Shown here: positions 35,317 to 44,293 of the stretch, piece by piece | Position numbering within the stretch: position 1 is the stretch's first letter | Layout of the letters: each line of letters begins with the position of its first letter | Assembly (NCBI RefSeq): GCF_003260975.1 | Contig: NZ_CP030041.1 | Coordinates: 3,767,001 to 3,831,000, forward strand | DNA from: Echinicola strongylocentroti | Lineage (GTDB): Bacteria > Bacteroidota > Bacteroidia > Cytophagales > Cyclobacteriaceae | Reading direction: 5' to 3' | Length of the DNA: 64,000 bases | Translations under genes and position numbers: made by a program | The notes under the pieces: model-generated | The model's database searches: none | The model's input: only the letters and a program-made list of their open reading frames with translations | What the model was told of the DNA's origin: nothing

Positions 35317-35820
35317 GTCAAAATTTTATTTTATAGTTAGCAATTTGTTTCTGGTTCATTCTTCCCTAAAAGTGTTCTTTCCTAGCGCTCTTCAGCAAGT
35401 AGTTGTCTTGCCTTCTAATGGATAGATACACATTGAGATAAAAAGGTTGCATGAATTTCTACAGATTTGGTCTTTTTTTAAAATAAATGTGATCAATAGG
35501 CGACAGCAAGGGATGAATAGGCAGGAAAGGTGAGCGTGGACACAGCCACGTCCAGGGTTATGGAAGGATATGGCATTATAAAACCTGTCTTGTGATTGTA
35601 ATTACTGGAAGGCTATCAAAAAAAGGTGACAAGGATGCATGATTCTCGGGGCGGCTTGACAGAATTACTACCTGAAGGAGATGGGATTTGTCATATTTGC
35701 TGCCATTCTGACACAGAGAATGATGAAAATGGGCTTGGCACATGACTTGTTAACTATGTTTGCGAGCGATTAAGCAAAAGAAAAGAAATCAAAGAAATAA
35801 ATTAAGAAATACAATTAGTT
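35317..35820. promoter_or_regulatory. 504-bp control region of dnaK
   Basis: No gene. The best dnaK promoter is TTGG (35735-35738; CTTG if counted one base earlier) with TATGTTTG at 35755-35762, spacer 16-17 nt, ending 58 nt before the ATG. Upstream lie TGTCA (35689-35693) and TGACA (35709-35713) as an inverted pair, plus TTGACA at 35656. No CIRCE element (TTAGCACTC-N9-GAGTGCTAA) is present, so HrcA control is not indicated. The rest shows nothing. Confidence 0.5.
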
Positions 35821-37752
35821 ATGGGAAAAATTATTGGTATAGACTTGGGAACCACTAACTCCTGCGTAGCCGTAATGGAGGGTAACGAGCCGGTGGTTAT
35901 CCAAAACAGTGAGGGAAGAAGAACCACTCCTTCTATTGTGGCATTTTTGGACAATGGAAACGGAGAGAGAAAAGTAGGTGATCCAGCCAAAAGACAAGCT
36001 ATCACCAACCCAGCCAATACCATTTCTTCTGTGAAGCGGTTCATGGGTAAAAAATTCTCAGAAGTATCTGATGAGAAGAAGCATGCTTCTTATAAAGTAG
36101 AGCAAGGTTCCAATGACACAGTAGCTGTCAAAATCGGTGACCGCAGCTATACTCCACAGGAGCTTTCGGCAATGATCCTTCAGAAAATGAAGTCCACAGC
36201 AGAGGACTTCTTGGGTCAAGAAGTAAGCGAGGCAGTTGTTACTGTACCGGCTTACTTTAATGATGCAGAGCGTCAGGCGACCAAAGAAGCTGGGCAGATT
36301 GCTGGTCTTGAAGTGAAAAGAATCATCAACGAGCCTACGGCAGCGGCCTTGGCTTATGGGATGGACAAGAAAGATCAGGATATGAAAATCGCGGTGTATG
36401 ACCTTGGTGGTGGTACATTTGATATTTCTATCCTTGAGCTAGGAGATGGCGTATTTGAGGTGAAGTCTACCAACGGTGATGTCCACTTGGGTGGTGATGA
36501 CTTTGACCAAGTGATCATCAACTGGCTTGCGGATGAGTTTAAGAGTGAAGAGGATATTGATCTGAAACAAGATCCAATGGCTCTTCAGCGTCTGAAAGAA
36601 GCTGCAGAGAAAGCTAAAATCGAACTTTCCAGTTCTTCTTCTACAGAAATCAACTTGCCGTATATCACTGCTACCCAAAGCGGGCCTAAGCACTTGGTAA
36701 GAAACCTTACCCGTGCGAAGTTTGAGCAGCTTTCCGAAGATTTGGTGAGACGTTCGTTGGAGCCATGTAAAAAGGCGATTTCTGATGCTGGACTTTCTGC
36801 CTCAGAGATTGACGAGGTCATCTTGGTAGGTGGTTCTACACGTATCCCAAAAATCCAAGAAGAAGTAGAGAAGTTCTTTGGTAAGAAGCCTTCCAAAGGG
36901 GTCAACCCGGATGAGGTGGTTGCGATTGGTGCAGCGATCCAAGGTGGTGTATTGACCGGAGAGGTGAAAGATGTGTTGCTATTGGATGTGACGCCACTTT
37001 CCTTGGGTATCGAAACCATGGGCGGTGTGTCTACCAAATTGATCGAAGCCAATACTACGATTCCTTCCAAGAAGTCAGAAGTGTTCTCTACAGCGGCTGA
37101 TAACCAGCCGGCCGTGGATATCCACGTACTTCAAGGAGAGCGACCATTGGCCAAGGACAACAGAAGTATCGGTAGGTTCCAGTTGGCTGATATCCCGCCA
37201 GCACAAAGAGGTGTTCCTCAGATCGAGGTGACCTTCGATATTGATGCCAACGGTATCCTTCATGTGTCTGCGAAAGACAAAGGAACAGGTAAAGAGCAAA
37301 AAATCAAGATCGAAGCCTCTTCAGGACTTTCTGACGATGAAATCGAAAGAATGAAAAAAGAAGCCGAGGCCAATGCCGCTACGGATAAGGAAGAAAAAGA
37401 AAAAATCGAAAAGCTAAACCAAGCGGACAGCTTGATCTTCCAAACGGAGAAGCAGCTGAAAGAATTTGGCGATAAGCTTTCTGATGGCAACAAGACCAAT
37501 ATCAACGGTGCATTGGAAAAGCTGAAATCAGCACACCAAGCACAGGATCTGGAAGCCATCACTCCTGCGATCGAAGAGCTGAACAAGGCTTGGGAAGCAG
37601 CATCGACCGAGATGTATAATGCAACCCAAGGTGCCGGTGCAGAAGGTGCTGCTGGAGCAGACGCTGGAGCATCTGCAGAAGCTGGTGCTGAATCAGGTGA
37701 CGGTGTCTCTGATGTAGACTATGAAGAAGTAAACGAAGAAGATAAGAAGTAA
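35821..37752 (+). CDS. dnaK: Chaperone DnaK (Hsp70)
   Basis: 643 residues, full length. N-terminal ATPase domain with [16 protein letters not shown] at 5-20 and [16 protein letters not shown] near 190-205; substrate-binding domain with [20 protein letters not shown]; helical lid; and a low-complexity Gly/Ala/Glu tail before the conserved end [12 protein letters not shown]. It refolds and protects proteins with DnaJ and GrpE, neither of which lies in the window. A terminator follows, and then two fold-back repeats before a GroES-family gene. Confidence 0.98.
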   Translation: MGKIIGIDLGTTNSCVAVMEGNEPVVIQNSEGRRTTPSIVAFLDNGNGERKVGDPAKRQAITNPANTISSVKRFMGKKFSEVSDEKKHASYKVEQGSNDTVAVKIGDRSYTPQELSAMILQKMKSTAEDFLGQEVSEAVVTVPAYFNDAERQATKEAGQIAGLEVKRIINEPTAAALAYGMDKKDQDMKIAVYDLGGGTFDISILELGDGVFEVKSTNGDVHLGGDDFDQVIINWLADEFKSEEDIDLKQDPMALQRLKEAAEKAKIELSSSSSTEINLPYITATQSGPKHLVRNLTRAKFEQLSEDLVRRSLEPCKKAISDAGLSASEIDEVILVGGSTRIPKIQEEVEKFFGKKPSKGVNPDEVVAIGAAIQGGVLTGEVKDVLLLDVTPLSLGIETMGGVSTKLIEANTTIPSKKSEVFSTAADNQPAVDIHVLQGERPLAKDNRSIGRFQLADIPPAQRGVPQIEVTFDIDANGILHVSAKDKGTGKEQKIKIEASSGLSDDEIERMKKEAEANAATDKEEKEKIEKLNQADSLIFQTEKQLKEFGDKLSDGNKTNINGALEKLKSAHQAQDLEAITPAIEELNKAWEAASTEMYNATQGAGAEGAAGADAGASAEAGAESGDGVSDVDYEEVNEEDKK

Positions 37753-37779
37753 GTAATATCCTTCTTCGGGATCCATAAT

Positions 37780-37813
37780 AAAAAAGCATCTCGAGCGATC
37801 GAGGTGCTTTTTG
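37780..37813 (+). terminator. Terminator after dnaK
   Basis: AAAAAGCATCTCGA (37781-37794) pairs with TCGAGGTGCTTTTT (37799-37812) with one G-U pair and a 4-nt loop; a T run ends it. Confidence 0.9.
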
Positions 37814-37839
37814 TGTATCTGGCCAAAGCCTCATGGTTC

Positions 37840-38009
37840 AACCCGGAATATGCATTAGCCTATCTGTTGCGACCTGAAACTGCTTCAAAATCAGCCGTTT
37901 CACTTTAGTTTTCGGCATAACCGTAGCGGTGCTACGCTAATGCCTCCAAACTAACTGATTTTCTTGCAATTTCAGCTCTCACTACGATTCCTAATGCATA
38001 ATCCGGGTT
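37840..38009. repeat. AACCCGG fold-back repeat, copy 3 (long form)
   Basis: 170 bp with ends AACCCGGAATATGCATTAG and CTAATGCATAATCCGGGTT, which pair at 18 of 19 positions. Nested inner arms: CTGAAA/TTTCAG, AAAATCAG/CTGATTTT, TTAGTTT/AAACTAA, GGCAT/ATGCC and GTAGC/GCTAC. It is nearly identical to copy 1 in the central 120 bp but lacks the CTACGCCACGGCGCA segment. Confidence 0.88.
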
Positions 38010-38022
38010 CAAGAGTAATTTG

Positions 38023-38113
38023 AACCCGAAATATGCATTAGCCATCTAATGCACTTTCAGCTCTTCCCGCTATCGGGACAGGCGATGACTATTCCTAATG
38101 CATAAATCGGGTT
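38023..38113. repeat. AACCCGG fold-back repeat, copy 4 (short form)
   Basis: 91 bp, 13 bp after copy 3. Ends AACCCGAAATATGCATTAG and CCTAATGCATAAATCGGGTT, with an inner CCCGCTATCGGGACAGGCG segment not found in the other copies. It ends 35 bp before the co-chaperone gene start. Confidence 0.8.
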
Positions 38114-38148
38114 GAAAAGGAGGTTTTATAATTAATAGGACAATAAAA

Positions 38149-38523
38149 ATGCGATTGACAGAAGATAATAAATTGAAAAAACTGGTGGTCGTAGGAGACC
38201 GTGTACTGATCAAGCCCAAAAAGGCCAGTGAAAAAACATCCAGTGGGCTTTATCTCCCGCCAGGAGTGCAGGAGAAAGAAAAAGTACAGCAGGGGTATAT
38301 TATGAAAGCTGGACCGGGCTACCCGATTCCTATGCACGTAGAGGAAGATGAGCCGTGGAAAGAAAAAGATGAAAATGTCCGTTACGTGCCCTTACAGGCA
38401 AAAGAGGGAGATTTGGCTATTTTTCTCCTGACCGGAGCACATGAGGTGATCTATGAAGGCGAGAAATTCTATATCGTTTCCCAAAATGCCATTTTGATGC
38501 TAGAGAGGGAAGAGGAGCTTTGA
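38149..38523 (+). CDS. GroES-family co-chaperone, stand-alone
   Basis: 124 residues, about 25 longer than canonical GroES. GroES-like fold: KKLVVVGDRVLIKPKKASEK near 9-28 and SSGLYLPPGVQEKEK near 31-45, where the mobile loop should be; it ends with FYIVSQNAILMLE. The insertion YPIPMHVEEDEPWKEKDE near 66-83 is not in canonical GroES. No groEL is adjacent, so this is likely the second GroES-type protein common in Bacteroidota rather than the main GroES. The repeats just upstream occupy its expected promoter region. Confidence 0.82.
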   Translation: MRLTEDNKLKKLVVVGDRVLIKPKKASEKTSSGLYLPPGVQEKEKVQQGYIMKAGPGYPIPMHVEEDEPWKEKDENVRYVPLQAKEGDLAIFLLTGAHEVIYEGEKFYIVSQNAILMLEREEEL

Positions 38524-38635
38524 GGAAACAGCAAGATAGAGGAAAGAATAAAGAAGAAAGAGTAAAGAATGTTTCTCTTTGCAGGGGAGTTTAGTGGGGT
38601 AGACTGGGGAAGGAGCAAATGAGCATTGTCTAGAT

Positions 38636-38682
38636 AAAAAAAGGCTTGAGCCAGATATCGGATCTGGGCCAAGCCTTTTTTT
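38636..38682. terminator. Bidirectional terminator between the co-chaperone and an ABC exporter gene
   Basis: AAAAAAGGCTTG pairs with CAAGCCTTTTTTT, with further AGCC/GGCC and AGAT/ATCT pairing inside; A run on the left and T run on the right. It serves both convergent genes. Confidence 0.9.
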
Positions 38683-38702
38683 ATTTGTATTTTACGGGTG
38701 TT

Positions 38703-40493
38703 TTATTTTTCCATGGTCTCACCGGACTGGGTTTGTTTTTCGTAGAGTTCGGCGTAAACGCCTTTTTTGGCCATCAGTGCTTCATGTGAACCTTCTTCTA
38801 CCAATTCCCCATCGTCAAGTACGATGATTTTGTCCGCCAGTTTGGCAGAAGAAACCCTGTGAGAAATAATAATGGAGGTCCTGCCTTCCATGATTCCTTC
38901 GAGTGCGTTGAGGATGGCATTTTCCGTTTTGGTGTCCACGGCAGAGAGGCAATCGTCCAATAGTAAAATAGAAGGGTCTTTTGCAATGGCCCTGGCAATG
39001 GAGACACGTTGTTTTTGTCCGCCACTGAGGGTGATCCCCCGCTCTCCAAGACGTGTTTCAAAACCAGCAGGGAAATCCATGATGTTTTGATATACATCAG
39101 CATCTTTGGCGGCTTGTTCGACCACTTGCTGGGGGATTTTGTCTAGCCCAAATCCAATGTTGTTGGTGATACTATCGCTAAAAAGGAATACGTCCTGAGG
39201 GACATAACCGATGTTTTTGCGCAGGTGGGAGATATCGTAAGCCGCTATCGGGTGGTCGTCCACAATGATGTCGCCTGATCCGGGGTCGTACATTCTCATC
39301 AGGAGATTGGCGATGGTGGATTTACCGGAGCCAGTGGTGCCGATGATAGCCAGTGATTCGCCGGACTGGATGGAGAAAGATACGTTTTTCAATGCTTTTA
39401 TTCCCGAGTCAGGATATTCGAAGGATACGTCCTTGAAGATGACTGTTCCATGAATCTCATCGGTGAGCTGCTCATCGCTGGTAATGGTGTTTTTTTCGTC
39501 GAGAAATTCATTGATCCTTGTTTGGGAAGCAGCCGCTCTCTGCACGATACTGGTAATCCATCCCAGCGAAGTGACCGGCCAAGTCAGCATATTGACATAG
39601 AGGATGAATTCAGCAATGACTCCGTAGCCAATGGTGCCATCGATCACTTGGTTGCCGCCAACATAGACTGTGATAATGGTGCTTATTCCCACCAATCCCA
39701 TAATCAACGGGAAAAAGAGAGACTGGACTTTGGTAAGGCTGATGGACTTCTCTTTGTAGTCTTCACTTGCTGTAGCAAATTTCTGACTGCTGTCTTCCTC
39801 CCTCACAAATGCCTTAAGGACCCGGATACCAGAAAAAGATTCCTGAACGAAGGTGCTTAGCCCACTGAGGCTACGCTGGATCTTTTCAGAACGCTCATTG
39901 ATCATGTTATTGACAATGTAAATACTGATAGAAAGTACCGGTAGTGGGAGCAGGGAGTATATGGTAAGGGGGACATTGACCGTCAGCATATAGCCAATGA
40001 CCAGCGGGAAGAGCACGAGTAAATTGATGCCGTACATCAATGCCGGCCCAAAATACATCCTTACCCTGCTGACGTCTTCGGTGACCCTGGCCATCAGGTC
40101 GCCGGTGCTGTTTTTTCTGTAAAAACTTAACGGCAACTGCTGGTAGTGGGCAAAGATCTCATTTTTTAGGTCATACTCAATCAATCGGGACATCACAATG
40201 ATCGTCTGCCTGATCAGAAAGAGGAAAAAACCTCTCAAAAAAGCCATGGCTAATATCAGCACACCAAAAACAAAGATGAAGTCGAGGAAAGCAGAACGGA
40301 TGCTTTCTGTACTGGCTCCTTGCTCAAACATCTGGTAAAAGCTGAAGCTTTCTACTACATAATCGATCGACACCCTCACGAGTTGGGCGGGGATCATGAC
40401 GAAAATATTGGAAATTATCGTAAAGAGGATACCCAAAAGGAGATATCCTTTATATTTATAGAGGTATTTATTCAGTCTCCAGAGTGAGCTCAC
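38703..40493 (-). CDS. ABC exporter half-transporter, LmrC/BmrC (YheI)-like
   Basis: 596 residues: six transmembrane helices in about 1-330 and one ATP-binding domain. Walker A GTTGSGKST and signature LSGGQ are canonical, but Walker B reads ILLLDDCLSAVD: the catalytic Glu is replaced by Asp. That change marks the C-type half of heterodimeric exporters (LmrC, BmrC/YheI), whose partner supplies the working catalytic Glu. No partner is adjacent; the gene at 6609-8384 has the matching features. Its promoter region is shared with the amino acid dehydrogenase gene. Confidence 0.9.
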   Translation of the reverse strand: MSSLWRLNKYLYKYKGYLLLGILFTIISNIFVMIPAQLVRVSIDYVVESFSFYQMFEQGASTESIRSAFLDFIFVFGVLILAMAFLRGFFLFLIRQTIIVMSRLIEYDLKNEIFAHYQQLPLSFYRKNSTGDLMARVTEDVSRVRMYFGPALMYGINLLVLFPLVIGYMLTVNVPLTIYSLLPLPVLSISIYIVNNMINERSEKIQRSLSGLSTFVQESFSGIRVLKAFVREEDSSQKFATASEDYKEKSISLTKVQSLFFPLIMGLVGISTIITVYVGGNQVIDGTIGYGVIAEFILYVNMLTWPVTSLGWITSIVQRAAASQTRINEFLDEKNTITSDEQLTDEIHGTVIFKDVSFEYPDSGIKALKNVSFSIQSGESLAIIGTTGSGKSTIANLLMRMYDPGSGDIIVDDHPIAAYDISHLRKNIGYVPQDVFLFSDSITNNIGFGLDKIPQQVVEQAAKDADVYQNIMDFPAGFETRLGERGITLSGGQKQRVSIARAIAKDPSILLLDDCLSAVDTKTENAILNALEGIMEGRTSIIISHRVSSAKLADKIIVLDDGELVEEGSHEALMAKKGVYAELYEKQTQSGETMEK

Positions 40494-40504
40494 GAAATAA
40501 AAAT

Positions 40505-40593
40505 TTTAGAATAGTTAATTTTGCTTTAGAATAGTCTTTTTATTAGCTTTATAAGAGGGTTGTTTAGAATTTAATTCTAAAGTATTACCTTTG
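40505..40593 (+). promoter_or_regulatory. Promoter of the amino acid dehydrogenase with four TTTAGAAT motifs
   Basis: A -7 element TACCTTTG (40586-40593) with TTGT (40560-40563), spacer 22 nt. The 8-mer TTTAGAAT occurs at 40505-40512, 40525-40532 and 40563-40570 and inverted at 40574-40581. The last two make a palindrome (3-nt centre) between the -33 and -7 boxes, and the first two are exactly 20 bp apart. This looks like an operator for a dimeric regulator; the regulator is not identified. Confidence 0.6.
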
Positions 40594-40640
40594 CTGAAAG
40601 ACTTACCCAAATATAACACAATCTAAACGTCAAAGTTCAT

Positions 40641-41741
40641 ATGATAGAGGTTAAAACGGAGGAAAAAATCAAAGAAGCATCCATATACGGACAGATCACT
40701 TCTTTAGGACATGAGCAATTGGTCATCTGCTATGATGAGCCTACAGGGTTGAAAGCCATTATTGGTATTCATAATACTGTGCTGGGGCCTGCTTTGGGCG
40801 GAACCAGGATGTGGAATTATACTTCCGAGCAGGAAGCTATTACAGATGTGTTGCGCCTTTCAAGGGGGATGACCTTTAAAGCAGCCATTTCCGGTTTGAA
40901 TATCGGAGGTGGAAAAGCAGTTATTATTGGTGACCCAAAACTAAAGAATGAGGCGTTTTTGCGCAGGTTTGGGAGATTTGTGGAGAGCCTTGGAGGAAGA
41001 TATATTACTGCTGAAGACGTAAACATGAAGACAAGGGACATGGAATACATTGCCATGGAGACCTCGCATGTGACCGGCCTTCCAGAGATCAATGGCGGCG
41101 GCGGAGATCCTTCGCCCGTAACTGCCTATGGTGCGTATTTGGGGATGAAAGCCTCAGCAAAGAAGGCTTTCGGAACGGATGCCCTAAAAGGAAAGAAAGT
41201 GGCAGTTCAAGGAATTGGCCAAGTAGGACGGCATCTGATAGACCATTTGGTGAAAGAAGGAGCAGAGATCTACGTGACCGATATATTTGAAGATCGACTT
41301 AGAGAAGTGGGGCAGGCAACTGGTGCTACCATAGTGGCACCAGATGAAATCTACGATGTGGATATGGATATATATGCCCCATGCGCCTTGGGTGCCACTG
41401 TAAATGACCAAACACTGAAAAGACTGAAGTGTGCTGTCATCGCGGGAGCTGCCAATAATCAGCTCGAAGATGAGCAAAAGCATGGTCAGCAGTTACTGGA
41501 GCGGGACATTGTCTATGCGCCTGACTTCCTGATCAATGCTGGTGGGCTTATCAATGTTTATGCGGAATATTTGGGTGGATATAACAGAGAAGCTGCGTAT
41601 CAGCAAGCAGAAAAAATTTATGACACTTGTTTGGCTATATTGAATAAGTCAGAGAAAGAGAATATACCTGCTCAACAAGCTGCCATAGAGCTTGCTTGGA
41701 ACAGGATTCAGAGCATTAGCAAGGTGAAGTCATCTTACTAA
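40641..41741 (+). CDS. Glu/Leu/Phe/Val dehydrogenase (leucine dehydrogenase-like)
   Basis: 366 residues, the length of leucine/valine dehydrogenases. Catalytic Lys in NIGGGKAVIIGDP near 91-103, GPALGGTRMWNY near 53-64, NAD-binding GIGQVG near 191-196 in VAVQGIGQVGRHLIDHL, and PDFLINAGGLINVY near 294-307. The enzyme deaminates a branched-chain or similar amino acid to the 2-oxoacid with NAD+; it could feed the E1 encoded at 32.2 kb. It has its own promoter with a putative operator and its own terminator. Confidence 0.9.
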   Translation: MIEVKTEEKIKEASIYGQITSLGHEQLVICYDEPTGLKAIIGIHNTVLGPALGGTRMWNYTSEQEAITDVLRLSRGMTFKAAISGLNIGGGKAVIIGDPKLKNEAFLRRFGRFVESLGGRYITAEDVNMKTRDMEYIAMETSHVTGLPEINGGGGDPSPVTAYGAYLGMKASAKKAFGTDALKGKKVAVQGIGQVGRHLIDHLVKEGAEIYVTDIFEDRLREVGQATGATIVAPDEIYDVDMDIYAPCALGATVNDQTLKRLKCAVIAGAANNQLEDEQKHGQQLLERDIVYAPDFLINAGGLINVYAEYLGGYNREAAYQQAEKIYDTCLAILNKSEKENIPAQQAAIELAWNRIQSISKVKSSY

Positions 41742-41766
41742 AATATTAATTGAATATTATCTCTTC

Positions 41767-41817
41767 GAAAAACCAAATGCAATGGAACATAAATTCCGTG
41801 CATTTGGTTTTTTTATT
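41767..41817 (+). terminator. Terminator after the amino acid dehydrogenase
   Basis: 11-bp stem AAACCAAATGC (41770-41780) with GCATTTGGTTT (41800-41810), 19-nt loop, then a T run interrupted by one A. Confidence 0.82.
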
Positions 41818-41820
41818 TAA

Positions 41821-41828
41821 TAACTTTG
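41821..41828 (+). promoter_or_regulatory. Putative -7 element for the nusB cluster
   Basis: TAACTTTG fits TAnnTTTG and lies 79 nt before the nusB start. The nearest TTTG (41803-41806) is only 14 nt away and lies within the terminator of the preceding gene, so the -33 box is uncertain. Confidence 0.5.
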
Positions 41829-41907
41829 TAAGCAAATATACCCAAGCGGTGGCACCTACTGTAGTAGCTGCCAAACAAAACTTAATTACGTTCTTTATAT
41901 TCAGGTA

Positions 41908-43092
41908 ATGTTAAACAGAAGAATTCTCAGAGTAAAGGCTTTCCAAAGCCTGTATGCATACGAGCAATGCAGGGCTTCCAATCTCAACCTGGCCAAGGAT
42001 TATGTTCGTGAGGCTTTTCAGCCAGATCTGAACAGTATGGAAGTGCAGGACAAAGGTCAACTGCGAAAGGATGCCGAACAAACCATCACCCTTTTTTCCA
42101 CGAACCTGAACAATAAAGCATTGGTCGCTGCAGGGGATTATGCCACCAAGGTAAAGTCAGAAGCGATCAAAGCCATTAATCTCTTCCATCAAAAGAACCA
42201 AAAGGACTTGGACTTTCTCCGGAACAATATGGTGGATGCTGCAGAGGATATTCCCCAGCTCTACCTTTCTGTGGTACATATCCTGATTGGATTCAGCGAT
42301 CATGTCCGCAGGGAATATGCACGTAAAAGAAAGCTCAACAAAGAACAAGTAAGTGCTGTCAGTGGGGAGTTGAACCTGGCCAATAATAAGGTGATTTCGT
42401 TTCTGAAAAACAATGCGGTTTTTACAACGGCAAGTATTCGCCAGCAGGCAGACTTGGAAGATACGGAACTGGAAATCCAGGAATGGTACCGGGAATATGT
42501 AAAACCTTGGGACCGATATCAGGAATATATTCAGCTCAGCGAGCCTACCATGGAGGAGGATTTGGATATTCTGACGGATCTGACCAAGAAAATACTATTT
42601 AAAACAGATGCTATTCTCAGTAGCTTTGCCGAAAGGGACCTTAGCTGGACAGAAAATAAAGCAGTGGTAAGAAGTTTGGCAATTAAGGTGCTGAAAAATG
42701 TGCTGGAATCAGAAAGTGACGAAGACTACAGTCTTCCTGAAATCGCTATAAACTGGGAAGAAGACAAGGAATTTTTCCAAAATATCTTTAACTTGACTAT
42801 CGAAAATGATGAGGCCAATAGGGTGTTAATTGCGGAAAAGACCAAGAATTGGGACATAGAACGGATAGCCTCTACAGATAAGATCATCATATCAATGGCC
42901 GTTACAGAGATGTTATTTTTCCCTAGTATCCCTGTAAAAGTTACCATCAATGAGTATATTGATATTTCTAAAACGTACAGTACACCTAAAAGCAAGCAAT
43001 TTGTCAACGGTCTTCTGGATGTGTTGGCCAAGGAGCTAACCGATCAAGGAAAAATCCGTAAGAGTGGCAGAGGGCTTTTGGATAACAAATAA
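41908..43092 (+). CDS. nusB: Transcription antitermination factor NusB, long form
   Basis: 394 residues, compared with about 140 in most bacteria. The first 20 residues are the canonical start of NusB (MLNRRILRVKAFQSLYAYEQ) and the last 130 hold the canonical remainder (WDIERIASTDKIIISMAVTE, IPVKVTINEYIDISK, KQFVNGLLD). Between them are about 240 mostly helical, charged residues, including an N-rich DNSM-like and a RKRKLNKEQVSAVSG segment. NusB with NusE (S10) loads onto boxA for rRNA antitermination. First gene of the ytxH-DUF1573-yajC-ybbR-coaE cluster. Confidence 0.9.
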   Translation: MLNRRILRVKAFQSLYAYEQCRASNLNLAKDYVREAFQPDLNSMEVQDKGQLRKDAEQTITLFSTNLNNKALVAAGDYATKVKSEAIKAINLFHQKNQKDLDFLRNNMVDAAEDIPQLYLSVVHILIGFSDHVRREYARKRKLNKEQVSAVSGELNLANNKVISFLKNNAVFTTASIRQQADLEDTELEIQEWYREYVKPWDRYQEYIQLSEPTMEEDLDILTDLTKKILFKTDAILSSFAERDLSWTENKAVVRSLAIKVLKNVLESESDEDYSLPEIAINWEEDKEFFQNIFNLTIENDEANRVLIAEKTKNWDIERIASTDKIIISMAVTEMLFFPSIPVKVTINEYIDISKTYSTPKSKQFVNGLLDVLAKELTDQGKIRKSGRGLLDNK

Positions 43093-43105
43093 ACATTATT
43101 TTACT

Positions 43106-43408
43106 ATGAGCAAACAGAGTAATTCGATTTTAGCTTTTGTACTCGGTGCCGGTGTAGGTGCTGCATTCGGAGTTTTATTTGCTCCTGATTCCGGGAACAA
43201 TACAAGGGACAGATTGTCCTACCAGTTGTCTAGATACAAGGCTGAGCTGGAAGATATCATCAAAGACCTGATGGAAGGAAAAGACCTTCCGCTAAACGAA
43301 GCCAAATCAGAAGGAAAGAAGGTGATATCAGAAGCAAAGGACAAAGCAGAAAACCTGCTCACTGATGTCAATAAACTTATTGACCAAATCAATAAAGAAA
43401 ATAACTAA
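43106..43408 (+). CDS. YtxH-domain protein
   Basis: 100 residues from the ATG at 43106; an upstream in-frame ATG at 43064 lies inside nusB. The N-terminal hydrophobic segment with small residues (SILAFVLGAGVGAAFGVLFA) followed by PDSGNNTRDRL is the YtxH domain; the rest is a charged amphipathic helix (AKSEGKKVISEAKDKAENLL). Probably a small membrane-attached protein of unknown role. It lies 13 nt after nusB. Confidence 0.85.
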   Translation: MSKQSNSILAFVLGAGVGAAFGVLFAPDSGNNTRDRLSYQLSRYKAELEDIIKDLMEGKDLPLNEAKSEGKKVISEAKDKAENLLTDVNKLIDQINKENN

Positions 43409-43421
43409 CCCTATTCCAGTT

Positions 43422-43961
43422 ATGAAATATTTATGTCTACCTGCAATGTTCATTGCAGGTTCTCTTTTTATCTCCAGCTGTGAAAAAAGCAGCAATAATG
43501 ATAAAATAGCTGAGCTGGAGCAGAAGATTGCCCAGCTGGAAGAAAGCCAAGCGTCTCAGCCCAAGCAGCCTTCCAATGTACAAAGTGTGGCCAAGATAGA
43601 TCCTTCTACTTTGGGCAAGTTTAAGTTTGAGGAGATGCAGTATGACTTTGGCGCCATCGATCAAGGTAAAGTGGTAGAGCATACCTTTACTTTTACCAAT
43701 GATGGTAACTCTCCCTTGATCATCTCCAATGTACAGGCATCTTGTGGATGTACTACTCCTGACTGGAGCAAAAAACCAGTTAAGCCGGGAGAAGATGGCC
43801 ACGTGAAAGTTAGGTTTAATTCGGCCCACAAGTCTGGCGCCCAAAGCCCAACAGTCACCATTACCGCCAATACTTCTCCGAGCATCACCAAGCTTAAACT
43901 AAAAGGAACCGTAAATACAAACAATACGGCCAGCAACATCGCTGGGCCAGTGAAAAAGTAA
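43422..43961 (+). CDS. DUF1573 lipoprotein
   Basis: 179 residues from the ATG at 43422, chosen because a lipoprotein signal starts there (MKYLCLPAMFIAGSLFISSC, Cys 20). After a short coiled coil (DKIAELEQKIAQLEES) comes a DUF1573 domain, an Ig-like fold: MQYDFGAIDQGKVVEHTFTF, NDGNSPLIISNVQASCGCTT with the typical CGC, and VKVRFNSAHKSG. Function of the family is unknown. It lies 13 nt after ytxH, 2 nt before yajC. Confidence 0.88.
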   Translation: MKYLCLPAMFIAGSLFISSCEKSSNNDKIAELEQKIAQLEESQASQPKQPSNVQSVAKIDPSTLGKFKFEEMQYDFGAIDQGKVVEHTFTFTNDGNSPLIISNVQASCGCTTPDWSKKPVKPGEDGHVKVRFNSAHKSGAQSPTVTITANTSPSITKLKLKGTVNTNNTASNIAGPVKK

Positions 43962-43963
43962 CC

Positions 43964-44284
43964 ATGACGAATACAATTTTATTACAAGCGTTAGGAGCCG
44001 GAAGCGGCGGCATAATGGGGCAAGTATTCCTTTTTGGAGGGATTATCCTGATCATGTATTTCTTTATGATCAGACCTCAGCAAAAGAAACAAAAAGACGC
44101 CAAGAACTTTATAGAGTCAATCAAAAAAGGAGACCAAGTAGTGACCATCGGTGGCATACATGGTAAAGTGTATGCCTTAGAAGGTGAGACTGTCCTGATT
44201 GAGCTGGACAAGGGCTTGAAAATAAAAGTAGAAAAATCAGCAGTGTCTGCGGAATTTTCCAAGAAGTCCACAGGAACTAAATAG
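43964..44284 (+). CDS. yajC: Preprotein translocase subunit YajC
   Basis: 106 residues with one transmembrane helix at about 20-38 (VFLFGGIILIMYFFMIRPQQ) followed by KKQKDAKNFIESIKKGDQVV and TIGGIHGKV, the family signature. YajC associates with SecDF at the Sec translocon. It starts 2 nt after the DUF1573 gene. Confidence 0.95.
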   Translation: MTNTILLQALGAGSGGIMGQVFLFGGIILIMYFFMIRPQQKKQKDAKNFIESIKKGDQVVTIGGIHGKVYALEGETVLIELDKGLKIKVEKSAVSAEFSKKSTGTK

Positions 44285-44293
44285 GTCGGGATC

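Noticed and set aside
35317..35820. CIRCE element or HrcA control of dnaK
   Set aside because: The inverted repeat TTAGCACTC-N9-GAGTGCTAA is absent; only short TGTCA/TGACA repeats are present.
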